Shown: piece after piece, positions 55,859 to 64,000 of the stretch
Position numbering within the stretch: position 1 is the stretch's first letter
How the letters are laid out: each line of letters starts with the position of its first letter
NCBI RefSeq assembly: GCF_000166295.1
Contig: NC_017506.1
Location: forward strand, 1,116,001 to 1,180,000
Source of the DNA: Marinobacter adhaerens HP15
GTDB lineage: Bacteria; Pseudomonadota; Gammaproteobacteria; Pseudomonadales; Oleiphilaceae
Length of the DNA stretch: 64,000 nucleotides
Direction of reading: 5' to 3'
The notes under the pieces: model-generated
The model's input: the letters and a program-made list of their open reading frames with translations, nothing else
Told to the model about the DNA's origin: nothing
The model's database searches: none
Translations under genes and position numbers: made by a program

Positions 55859-58723
55859 TTACGGAGCAGCCTGTTCGTCCTGATCGAGTGCGTTCGCCAG
55901 AGTAGGACTGGTTCCGAGAGCATCAATGTTGCTCGGTGTTGCCGGCACGGACAGACCGCTTAAGGCCCGGGCGGTCTGGGTCACCATCACGCTGAAGGCG
56001 GCGCTGGTGTCTGCCGCACCTCCGCACGCTTCATTCGGAACGATTGGTGCGACAAAGGTTCCGTGATTGGCAGTTGTGCAAGGGTTGCTGCCATCGAAGA
56101 ACACAGCCACTGGGGTGGGTGATCCTGAGGTGTCGCCCGCCTGCAGCAGGTTCAGGTCATTACCATCAGCGAGGTTGCTGCCTCCAGCGCCCAGATCAAG
56201 GAGTGCCATCAGAGGCTCAGTGCCTGTCAGCGGTGCAGAGAACGCCGGGCTGAGCGGATTGACGTTGGCTTCGTTGGGAACCGTGGTGTCGCCAACAACT
56301 TCTGTGACCAGAAGGTTGCTGGTAGAAGCACCAAGACCTTTCGCAAAGTTCACCGGATCGCCGGCATCTGAGATTGACTGGAAGACGTAGAAGAAGCTCT
56401 CGAAATCAGAGGTTCCCTGGGTGACACCGGCGTTAGCCAGCCCACCAAGAACTTGGCCGGAGAAGGCCGGAGAGTTCTCGATCAGGCGAGTAACTTGGCC
56501 GCTGGTGTTGTGCAACACGACCGAGTTAAGCGTCGGGAATGTGAAGTTCGAAAGAGGAACTCCGGCCTGCGCATACGTGCCGTTGAGAGTGGCGTTCAAG
56601 GTCGCGTCGTTTGCCAGAGAGGCAAAGACAGTTCCGGAGATGCCTCCAAGAGAGTGGCCAATAAAGTTCACCGGTACACCAGCCAGGTCGCCCGGTGCGA
56701 AGTCCTTATTGATATCAAAGGTCTGAATTGATGCCGCAACGTTAAGCAGATCGACAACGCCCTGACGCAGGTTGTCGCGACTGTTCATCATATTGAGCGG
56801 GTTGATAAACAGACTACCTGATGAGATATCGGCCAACGGCGCCTGAACCGGCTGTAGGGAGGCATTAGCGGTGTATCCGAAATGACGCTCACCAATGTAG
56901 TCAGCCGAAATCAGTGCGTTGAGCTGGGCAATGACTGCTGCTTGGTTTGGGTCATTGGGATCAAGAAGGTTGATAGCAGCTTCTACATCTGTGGTAAGTG
57001 CGTCCGCATCAAGAGCAGATAGTCCTGCTACAGTGCCCGTTGAAGCACCTGCGAGGCCGTGAAGTGGCTGGTCGATCGCCACGACAGTCTGACATGCGCT
57101 TTGTGCCAGAAGGATAGCGGGCAGCATGGAAACACTGCGATCTACCGTGATGCCGTGTTGGAAAATGGTTACTCCTTCGGGTTTCCCAGCTCCATTGGTT
57201 CCCGCGCATGCGGCCGGCTGAGCTGGGCTGCCATCGAGAACCGGGCTGAACACCACCACAGGGACAGTCGTGGTTGCATTCTGCTCTGGGAACGGGAAAT
57301 ACCCATTCACGTTCAGCGTGCCGTCAATGTCGCGAAGGAATGAGAAAACGGTCTGGCCGGGTGCCAGGTTCTCATTCAGATCCTCTTCCAGGCTTGTGCT
57401 TCCGCTCCAACTGCCAGTCACAATGCCAGCTCCGGTTTCACCCGGAAGTGACTGGAAGTACGGCAGAGCGATGGCACCTTCAGAAACCTGCACCTGCTGT
57501 GCAGCCTGCGCGATAGCATTGGTTGGGTCTGCTGCCAATGCCTGGATAGTAGCTAGATCAGTCGCCGGTTCAGCTGCGTTAAAGAAGGAGGGTCTGGGAA
57601 CCGGCAAATGAAGCGTATCACCAATTTCTGCACCGATTGCTGCTTGCAGGTCACTTGGCTCTGTAAGAGGGCCGACAGTAGCTAGAGCGGTTATTGCTGC
57701 CAGCTCTTGGGCATCCAGGTCGCTTGGATCTATGTCGCCCGCTTGCAGGTCCGCAGCAAGCTGTGCAATTTCACCGAGTTTGGTGGTCAACTGAGAGAAA
57801 TTGAGCGTCGGATAATTGTCTCTGACGGCTTTCAACTGAGCTGTAAAGCCGATTTTCTGACCCAACGCGTTTCCAAATGCGGCCGGCGCCATCATAGCGC
57901 GCAACACGTCGGTATCAGAATTGGTGGTAAAGGTATAGGCAAGTGCCGACTCTGGGGTGTCCTGAGGAATCGCCTGAGCGAGGAAACCGTTCGCCAGGGC
58001 GTCTGAGGCCTGCAGGATCGATTTCACGTTAGCTAGGGCTGGGTTGCCCAGTACACCATCGGCAAGATTTACGTCTTGAACAGACCGCTCAATTGGCTGT
58101 CCGTCAGCGCCAACGATGTTATTAGTTGCAATCACCAGATACTTCTGGCCCTCGGCGAGAGGCTCAAGAGGTACGATTCGAATTGCGTTATCGCTGCCGC
58201 CGTCAACGCTCACCACATCAGCGCGGAAGTTGGGAATTGCAGCAAGATCAAACGGGTTTGACTGGATAATGCCGGATGGATTGGTATTCGGCAGAGCCTC
58301 AGGAACGCCCTCTACGGCGTCTGCCACATTGACTGGCAGCAGGAATACTGTGGCGCCGGCCTGAACGGATACAGGATTCAGGGATCCGTCAAACTTCAGT
58401 GTGAACGCGCCGGAGGTAGAGAAACCGGAAAGATCGTTAACCGCATCATCGGCCGGAGAAGTGCCGCCAGAGAGACCTGTAAAGTCATAGTTGGCGCTCT
58501 GGGTGGCACCCAGCAACAGGATTAGGTCAGAGTTGATTGGGAACTTTGGCTCTGCGGCGATCGGGTTCGGATCGTAAATTGGGCGGACGATTGATTTATC
58601 AATCGTCGTATCTTCAATTAAATATTCCGGATTAGCATTCGCCCCCGTCTCGCCGCTATCAAAGCAGCCTGTAAGTCCAACGGAAGACGCCACGGCAAGA
58701 CTTATTAGAGTTTTCTTGAACAT
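55859..58723 (-). CDS. VolA/Pla-1-type extracellular lipase lipoprotein
   Basis: A 954-residue lipoprotein (signal S-S-V-G-L-T-G-C). N-terminal bacterial virulence factor lipase domain to about residue 280, then an alpha/beta hydrolase with F-I-G-H-S-L-G-G-I-S-G carrying the Ser nucleophile and an F-Q-H-G-I segment earlier. VolA of Vibrio cleaves lysophosphatidylcholine at the cell surface. The protein is long and Ala/Asp-rich as in other marine members. GGTTCC region and promoter upstream are unremarkable. Confidence 0.88.
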   Translation of the reverse strand: MFKKTLISLAVASSVGLTGCFDSGETGANANPEYLIEDTTIDKSIVRPIYDPNPIAAEPKFPINSDLILLLGATQSANYDFTGLSGGTSPADDAVNDLSGFSTSGAFTLKFDGSLNPVSVQAGATVFLLPVNVADAVEGVPEALPNTNPSGIIQSNPFDLAAIPNFRADVVSVDGGSDNAIRIVPLEPLAEGQKYLVIATNNIVGADGQPIERSVQDVNLADGVLGNPALANVKSILQASDALANGFLAQAIPQDTPESALAYTFTTNSDTDVLRAMMAPAAFGNALGQKIGFTAQLKAVRDNYPTLNFSQLTTKLGEIAQLAADLQAGDIDPSDLDAQELAAITALATVGPLTEPSDLQAAIGAEIGDTLHLPVPRPSFFNAAEPATDLATIQALAADPTNAIAQAAQQVQVSEGAIALPYFQSLPGETGAGIVTGSWSGSTSLEEDLNENLAPGQTVFSFLRDIDGTLNVNGYFPFPEQNATTTVPVVVFSPVLDGSPAQPAACAGTNGAGKPEGVTIFQHGITVDRSVSMLPAILLAQSACQTVVAIDQPLHGLAGASTGTVAGLSALDADALTTDVEAAINLLDPNDPNQAAVIAQLNALISADYIGERHFGYTANASLQPVQAPLADISSGSLFINPLNMMNSRDNLRQGVVDLLNVAASIQTFDINKDFAPGDLAGVPVNFIGHSLGGISGTVFASLANDATLNATLNGTYAQAGVPLSNFTFPTLNSVVLHNTSGQVTRLIENSPAFSGQVLGGLANAGVTQGTSDFESFFYVFQSISDAGDPVNFAKGLGASTSNLLVTEVVGDTTVPNEANVNPLSPAFSAPLTGTEPLMALLDLGAGGSNLADGNDLNLLQAGDTSGSPTPVAVFFDGSNPCTTANHGTFVAPIVPNEACGGAADTSAAFSVMVTQTARALSGLSVPATPSNIDALGTSPTLANALDQDEQAAP

Positions 58724-59029
58724 GGGTGGAACCTTTTCCTGTTGTTGTGTCGTTATGTTCGGCAGCTGACGGGGCCGGTCTGATCCGGTAAGCCCGTTGT
58801 CAGTGGCCTGTTCTGCTTAAACTGTTGTCTGAAATTGTAGCCAGCGCTGTAAGCCAATTTCTGTATCTCTGACTATAGCGACAGTATGGCAAGTGTTGAT
58901 CAGCCAAAAGTGTGATTCTTCTGGATTGAATCCTCCCCGCACAGTTGGAGTTCGGCCTTTGAGAAAAATAGTTGCCGGATAACGGTTTGTCGAGGTCCGG
59001 CAACAGGGAAATTGAGGCGCAGTCGAGGT

Positions 59030-59803
59030 TTACTCGAAGCGCGAGAAATCCGGTGCGCGTTTTTCCATGAAGGCCCGGAAGGCTTCGGCGGCTTCCGGGG
59101 ATTTCAGACGCTCTGCAAACAGCTGTCCCTCCTCCAGCATGGTTTCCCGGAGTGCTTCAATGGTTGGCTTGTTTAGAAGCGCTTTGGTGGCTCGAATCGC
59201 CGCCGGGGCTTTTTCAGTGAGCCTCTGGCAGGCTTCAAAGGCATTGGCATCGGTCTGCTCAGGTTCGCAAACCCGGTTGATCAGGCCAAGCCGAAGAGCT
59301 TCTTCCGCGGAGAAGGCACCACCAAGCATCAGCAGCTCCGCGGAGCGCACCCGCCCAATCCAGGAGGGAAGTAGCAGGCTGGAGCCACCTTCAGGGCACA
59401 GGCCGAGGCTGGCAAAGGGCATCTGGAATGCCGTGTTGTTGCCGGCGAATACCAGATCGCAGTGCAGCAACATGGTGGTTCCAATGCCGACTGCCGCGCC
59501 ATTGACCGACGCCACCACGGGTTTGGTTGCACTGGCCAGTAACAAAAGAAAGCGGCCTACGGGCGTTTGTTCGAAATCACCGGGCAAGCCGGCGGCAAAT
59601 TCGCCCAGGTCGTTGCCGGCGGTGAAACACTCGCTGCTGCCGGTAAAGAGTACGCACCGGATGTTGGCATCATCCCTGGCTTGTTCCAGAGCATCGCCCA
59701 TGGCGGTGTACATGGCGTGGGTGAGGGCGTTCTTGCGCTCTGGCCGGTTCAGCCGAACGATGAGAATCCGGGCTTTGATTTCGGTGAGGACGAGGTCAGT
59801 CAC
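59030..59803 (-). CDS. Enoyl-CoA hydratase/isomerase family protein
   Basis: A 257-residue crotonase-fold protein. L-N-R-P-E-R-K-N-A-L and F-T-A-G-N-D-L-G-E-F form the first oxyanion-hole region, N-G-A-A-V-G-I-G-T-T the second. The P-E-G-G-S-S-L-L-L-P segment has a Glu at the position seen in enoyl-CoA isomerases, so isomerase activity is as likely as hydratase activity. Divergent from the fumarase gene. Confidence 0.88.
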   Translation of the reverse strand: MTDLVLTEIKARILIVRLNRPERKNALTHAMYTAMGDALEQARDDANIRCVLFTGSSECFTAGNDLGEFAAGLPGDFEQTPVGRFLLLLASATKPVVASVNGAAVGIGTTMLLHCDLVFAGNNTAFQMPFASLGLCPEGGSSLLLPSWIGRVRSAELLMLGGAFSAEEALRLGLINRVCEPEQTDANAFEACQRLTEKAPAAIRATKALLNKPTIEALRETMLEEGQLFAERLKSPEAAEAFRAFMEKRAPDFSRFE

Positions 59804-59986
59804 GGTGGCTCCTGGGGTGTTATTCTAGTTTGGTTAGGATGGTACCTTTTTCCTGTGCCGTTTTTCACGGCTTTTTATGACTGCTTCGCCATCTGTCGAA
59901 TCACTCGCCAAAGCGATTTTCTGGTAAACTTTCGCATCCCGATTTTTGATGACACGACATAACGATATCAAGCTGATGAGGCGCCT

Positions 59987-61501
59987 ATGACCACCGTAAT
60001 CCGCCAGGACGATCTGATTGAAAGCGTAGCGGACGCGCTGCAGTTCATTTCCTACTACCATCCGAAAGATTTCATTGATGGTGTGTATGAGGCTTACCAA
60101 AAGGAAGAGTCCCAGGCGGCGAAGGACGCCATGGCCCAGATCCTGATCAACTCGCGCATGTGTGCGGAAGGTCATCGGCCCTTGTGTCAGGACACTGGTA
60201 TTGTGACGGTATTCGTCAACATTGGTATGAACGTTCAGTGGGACTGCGAGCTACCCCTGGATGATGTGATCAACGAAGGGGTACGTCGCGCCTACACCCA
60301 TCCGGACAACGTGCTGCGCGCTTCTATTCTGGATGACCCGGACGGCAAGCGTAAGAATACCGGTGATAACACGCCGGCTATCATCCACTACAAGATGGTT
60401 CCGGGCGATACGGTTGAAGTGCACGTGGCTGCCAAAGGTGGTGGTTCAGAGGCCAAGTCCAAGTTCGCGATGCTGAACCCGTCCGATTCGGTTGTAGATT
60501 GGGTTCTTAAAATGGTTCCGCAGATGGGGGCTGGCTGGTGCCCGCCTGGCATGCTGGGCATTGGTATTGGCGGTACCGCCGAAAAGGCGATGGAAATGGC
60601 CAAGGAATCCCTGCTGGATCCGATTGATATCCACGACCTGAAAGCGCGCGGTGCGTCGAACAGAGCCGAGGAACTGCGTCTTGAGCTGTTCGACAAGGTG
60701 AATGATCTGGGTATCGGTGCCCAAGGGCTGGGTGGCCTGACCACCGTTTTGGACGTTAAGGTCAAGGATTACCCAACGCACGCTGCCAATAAGCCGGTGG
60801 CCATCATCCCGAACTGTGCTGCGACTCGCCACGCGCATTTCACTCTGGATGGCACCGGACCGTCCTTGCAGACGCCGCCGCGCCTGGAAGACTGGCCGGA
60901 AATCACCTGGGAAGTGGGCGACAACGTGCGTCGCGTGAACCTCGATACGGTGACCCCGGAAGACGTAAAGGATTGGCAGCCGGGCGAAACTGTCCTGCTC
61001 TCCGGCAAGATGCTGACTGGCCGGGATGCTGCCCACAAGAAGATGGTCGACATGATCGAGAAAGGCGAGGAACTGCCGGTCGACCTGAAAGGTCGGTTCA
61101 TTTATTACGTTGGCCCGGTTGATCCGGTGCGCGAAGAGGTCGTTGGTCCTGCAGGCCCGACGACTGCGACCCGAATGGACAAGTTTACCCACACCATGCT
61201 CGAAAAGACCGGCCTTACCGGAATGATCGGTAAAGCCGAGCGCGGTCAGGTGGCCATCGACGCCATCAAGGAATTCGGTGCGGTCTACCTGATGGCCGTG
61301 GGCGGGTCCGCTTACCTGGTCTCCAAGGCCATCAAGAATGCGGAAGTGGTTGCCTTCCCGGAACTGGGTATGGAAGCCATTTACGAGTTCGAGGTCGAAG
61401 ACATGCCGGTCACAGTCGCCGTTGATTCACGCGGCTCGTCTGTGCACCAGACAGGTCCTGCGGAGTGGCACGAGAAGATCATTGCTGCCAAGGCGGTCTG
61501 A
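59987..61501 (+). CDS. Class I fumarate hydratase (iron-sulfur)
   Basis: A 504-residue fumarase of the FumA/FumB type that interconverts fumarate and malate in the citric acid cycle. Three cysteines for the 4Fe-4S cluster are expected in C-Q-D-T-G-I-V-T, in the W-C-P-P-G region and in N-C-A-A-T-R-H. The C-terminal beta domain (G-S-A-Y-L-V-S-K-A-I-K) is complete. Length is normal. A strong terminator follows. Confidence 0.93.
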   Translation: MTTVIRQDDLIESVADALQFISYYHPKDFIDGVYEAYQKEESQAAKDAMAQILINSRMCAEGHRPLCQDTGIVTVFVNIGMNVQWDCELPLDDVINEGVRRAYTHPDNVLRASILDDPDGKRKNTGDNTPAIIHYKMVPGDTVEVHVAAKGGGSEAKSKFAMLNPSDSVVDWVLKMVPQMGAGWCPPGMLGIGIGGTAEKAMEMAKESLLDPIDIHDLKARGASNRAEELRLELFDKVNDLGIGAQGLGGLTTVLDVKVKDYPTHAANKPVAIIPNCAATRHAHFTLDGTGPSLQTPPRLEDWPEITWEVGDNVRRVNLDTVTPEDVKDWQPGETVLLSGKMLTGRDAAHKKMVDMIEKGEELPVDLKGRFIYYVGPVDPVREEVVGPAGPTTATRMDKFTHTMLEKTGLTGMIGKAERGQVAIDAIKEFGAVYLMAVGGSAYLVSKAIKNAEVVAFPELGMEAIYEFEVEDMPVTVAVDSRGSSVHQTGPAEWHEKIIAAKAV

Positions 61502-61527
61502 TCTCGGTAGGTTGCCGAAAAAACAAA

Positions 61528-61561
61528 AGGGCCGGACGAGTATATCGTCCGGCCCTTTTTC
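61528..61561. terminator. Bidirectional terminator between fumarase and SelO genes
   Basis: AGGGCCGGACGA and TCGTCCGGCCCT pair around five bases, flanked by A-run on the left and T-run on the right; it serves both convergent genes. Confidence 0.9.
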
Positions 61562-61580
61562 GTTGGCTGGCGCAGCTACC

Positions 61581-63035
61581 TCAGCTTGAACAGCTGATAT
61601 TCAGGTGCTTGCCCCAATCCGGCGGCAATGCAGCATAAGCCTCATTTTCAGGTTGCTCGTCATAGGGGCGCTCGAGAACTTTCAATAGTGCTTTCATCGG
61701 TTCGTAATCCCCGTTTTGCGCCTCCTGTATGACCTGCTGGGCCAGATAGTTCCTCAGCACATACTTTGGATTCACGCGGCGCATGGCGTATTCCCGCTCA
61801 TCATGAGCGCGGCTTTCGTTCAGGAGTCTCTCCTCATAACGCTCCAGCCACTGGTCTGCCACGCTTCGATCTACAAACAGATCCCGCACCGGCCCAGGGC
61901 CATGGCTGTGCAGATTCGAGAGCGCCCGGAAGAAGGCCGTGTAGTCGACATGGTGCTCGTGCATCATGCTGAAGGTATCCATGATCAGGCTCAGGTCCGC
62001 TTCATCTTCGATGGCGAGGCCGAGCTTGTCTCGCATGTTCTGGAGGAAGCGTTCGTTGTAGGCCACCTCATAGCGGCGAAGCCCCCGGCGCACGTCGTCC
62101 TCCTCCATTACCGGGAGCAGGGCTGTGGCCAGGTAGCGGCAATTCTCGAACCCGACTTGTGGTTGACGGTTGTAGGCGTAGCGCCCGCCCTGGTCGGTAT
62201 GGTTGCTTATATAGCCGGCATCGAAATCATCAAGGAATGCGAAAGGGCCATAATCAAAGGTGTCGCCGATGATGGACATGTTGTCGCTGTTCATCACGCC
62301 ATGGCAGAAGCCGACTGCCTGCCAGTCCGCAATCGTTCTTGCGGTGCGTTCCACCACTTCCTCGAACCAGCGGGCGTATCGATCGTCATCCGGCAGGTTG
62401 ATCAGATGAGGGGAGTGCAGCGAGATCACATGCTCAAGCAGAGTCTTTACGCTTTCAGGTCCTTCGTGGTGAGCGGCGAACTCGAAGTGTCCGAAGCGAA
62501 TATGGCTTTGAGCTACGCGCACCAGTGTAGCCGCCGTCTCGATGGATTCCCTGCGCACCGGGTCTTTGGCGCTCACCATGAATAGGGCCCGGGTGGTAGG
62601 GATACCCAGTCCGTGCATGGCTTCACTGCACAGGTATTCGCGAATGGTGGAGCGAAGCACGGCGCGGCCATCCCCGAAGCGGGAATAAGGAGTCATGCCG
62701 GCGCCTTTGAGGTGCCAGTCCCAGCGTCGTCCATCGGGGCCAACGGTTTCCCACAGTAGCAGTCCACGGCCGTCGCCCAGATCGGGATTGTAGGCGCCGA
62801 ACTGGTGGCCGGTGTATTTCATGGCCACAGGCTCCATGCCCTCAAGTAACTCTGATCCTGCACCCACGCCGGTCCACTCCGATTCGGAATCGGCGCGAAA
62901 GCCCATCTGTTCCGCGAGCTTGTGGTTGAAGCACACCATCTTTGCGTCTTTTAGTGGTGAGGGCTGAACCCGGGTGTAAAAACTGTCCGGGAGCTCCAGG
63001 TAGCGATGCTCTATTCGAAAATCGTTGCCACTCAT
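61581..63035 (-). CDS. selO: Protein adenylyltransferase SelO (YdiU/UPF0061)
   Basis: A 484-residue pseudokinase that transfers AMP to proteins during redox stress. Family segments: Y-T-G-H-Q-F-G, G-D-G-R-G-L-L-L-W-E, K-G-A-G-M-T-P-Y-S-R-F-G-D-G-R-A-V-L-R-S, and the G-V-M-N-S-D-N-M-S-I metal loop, then D-Y-G-P-F-A-F-L-D. It lacks the C-terminal Cys/Sec tail motif of some members, but the last residues C-S-S carry a Cys. Start at ATG 63035. Confidence 0.93.
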   Translation of the reverse strand: MSGNDFRIEHRYLELPDSFYTRVQPSPLKDAKMVCFNHKLAEQMGFRADSESEWTGVGAGSELLEGMEPVAMKYTGHQFGAYNPDLGDGRGLLLWETVGPDGRRWDWHLKGAGMTPYSRFGDGRAVLRSTIREYLCSEAMHGLGIPTTRALFMVSAKDPVRRESIETAATLVRVAQSHIRFGHFEFAAHHEGPESVKTLLEHVISLHSPHLINLPDDDRYARWFEEVVERTARTIADWQAVGFCHGVMNSDNMSIIGDTFDYGPFAFLDDFDAGYISNHTDQGGRYAYNRQPQVGFENCRYLATALLPVMEEDDVRRGLRRYEVAYNERFLQNMRDKLGLAIEDEADLSLIMDTFSMMHEHHVDYTAFFRALSNLHSHGPGPVRDLFVDRSVADQWLERYEERLLNESRAHDEREYAMRRVNPKYVLRNYLAQQVIQEAQNGDYEPMKALLKVLERPYDEQPENEAYAALPPDWGKHLNISCSS

Positions 63036-63110
63036 AAAACGCCTATACTCCCATTGGTATGAATTCTGCTGCCGTCTCTCTTAAGTCATCCATTGAACTG
63101 GAAACCCAAC

Positions 63111-64000
63111 GTGTCTGATCGCTCGCTAGAACAAACCATCAGTGCCCTGATTCAGCAGGAAGGCCTGCCCGATGCCTACGCCGAAACGGTAGAAAAGACC
63201 ATTCTGCCGCTCGCAGACCGAATCTGTGCGCTCCATGATACGGAAAAGCAACCCATTGTGGTTGGAATTCACGGAGCCCAGGGTACGGGCAAGTCTACGT
63301 TGACACTCTTTTTACGGGAAATTCTGCTGCGCCACCGCAACCGGTCTGCGGCCAATTTTTCCCTGGATGATATTTACCTTACCAGAGGTGAACGCCAGGA
63401 CCTCGCCGAACGGGTGCACCCGTTGTTTATAACCCGTGGCGTGCCGGGAACACACGACGTTGCGCTCGGGCAACAGGTCTTGAACCGCTTGCGCAGTGCA
63501 GTGCCTGAAGATGCCACCCCGATTCCTGCATTCGACAAGTCGCGGGACGACCGGGTTCCCCGGGATCAGTGGCCTGTCTTCGGGGGAAGTGCGGAGGTCA
63601 TTCTTCTTGAGGGGTGGTGCCTTGATGCGCGACCGGAGCAAGACAGTGCGCTTGCCCAGCCGATGAATCCTCTGGAGGAGAACGAGGACCCGGACGGCGT
63701 CTGGCGCAGCTATGTTAATGATCAGTTGAAAGGGGAATACCGGAAATTTTTTGATGAAATCGATTTTCTGATCATGTTGAAGGCTCCCTCCATGGCGTGT
63801 GTTCTTGAGTGGCGTCGACTCCAGGAACAAAAGCTGGCAAATAAAATCCGCAATGCACCAGAAAGTGGCGGGCCCCATGATGGTGCACAGGAGTTGCGCA
63901 TTATGACCGACGAAGAAGTCGGCCGCTTCGTGATGCACTATGAACGGGTTACCCGTGCCTGCCTCGCAGAAATGCCTGGGCGAGCTGATGTTCTGATCAA
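63111..64000 (+). CDS. P-loop kinase, D-glycerate 3-kinase-like (runs off the window)
   Basis: The frame begins at GTG 63111 (an in-frame stop lies at 63060; TTG 63093 is the only notable alternative) and is open at the right edge, about 297 residues. Walker A G-I-H-G-A-Q-G-T-G-K-S-T and S-L-D-D-I-Y-L-T are seen, plus T-R-G-V-P-G-T-H-D, the plant-type glycerate kinase motif. It phosphorylates D-glycerate or a related acid. Weak ribosome site. Divergent from selO. Confidence 0.82.
   Translation, partial: MSDRSLEQTISALIQQEGLPDAYAETVEKTILPLADRICALHDTEKQPIVVGIHGAQGTGKSTLTLFLREILLRHRNRSAANFSLDDIYLTRGERQDLAERVHPLFITRGVPGTHDVALGQQVLNRLRSAVPEDATPIPAFDKSRDDRVPRDQWPVFGGSAEVILLEGWCLDARPEQDSALAQPMNPLEENEDPDGVWRSYVNDQLKGEYRKFFDEIDFLIMLKAPSMACVLEWRRLQEQKLANKIRNAPESGGPHDGAQELRIMTDEEVGRFVMHYERVTRACLAEMPGRADVLI

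Overview
The window looks like the chromosome of a marine, hydrocarbon-associated gammaproteobacterium of the Marinobacter type. This is inferred from gene content (a VolA-type lipase, a BCCT osmolyte transporter, a RimK-like/7TM-transglutaminase/retropepsin operon, SelO, class I fumarase) and from a GC-rich background. No rRNA or other phylogenetic marker is present, so the genus is a guess. About half of the window (0 to 40 kb) is accessory DNA with transposon scars. The rest (40 to 64 kb) reads as ordinary chromosome.

Layout. 0-2.5 kb: three genes typical of integrative conjugative elements (DUF932, YqaJ nuclease, a metal-binding-like protein). 2.6-3.7 kb: a broken IS3-family element. 3.9-11.5 kb, minus strand: an uptake cluster made of a BenE-type benzoate transporter, a DcaP-like porin and a five-gene Liv-type ABC transporter. 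11.6-16.2 kb: an intact IS3-family element, a XylS/BenR-type regulator and a heavily decayed IS1380-family transposase. 16.6-28.1 kb, plus strand: a ring-dioxygenation and meta-cleavage operon in the order X-Y-Z-L-T-E-G-F-J-Q-K-I-H, the order of the TOL plasmid meta operon. It would take benzoate or methylbenzoate through catechol to pyruvate and an acyl-CoA. 28.6-35.5 kb: a TetR-controlled set of two hotdog thioesterases, an alpha/beta hydrolase and an RND efflux pair, with a perfect 24-bp palindrome between the divergent units. 35.5-40.3 kb: an LpxR-like gene, a GST pseudogene fused to an IS5-type remnant, an IS1595-type remnant, a histidine phosphatase, a small inverted-repeat element, an AlpA-like regulator, a hypothetical gene, phased direct repeats and tRNA-Pro(GGG). 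40.4-64 kb: chromosomal genes for membrane glutamate-synthase-like protein, BCCT transporter, RimK-like system, RmuC, CoA transferase, penicillin acylase family lipoprotein, VolA-like lipase, enoyl-CoA hydratase, fumarase, SelO and a glycerate-kinase-like protein.

The catabolic operon is a mosaic. The regulator and the two oxygenase subunit genes are strikingly AT-rich, the reductase and diol dehydrogenase are intermediate, and the ferredoxin-to-tautomerase block is GC-rich. Both oxygenase subunit genes carry an apparent single-base deletion in a five-A tract. The ring-hydroxylating step is therefore either inactive, rescued by slippage, or hit by sequencing error, while the lower pathway is intact. 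The combination of ICE-type genes on the left and a tRNA with phased repeats and an AlpA gene on the right suggests an integrated island that has since decayed, but no integrase is visible in the window.
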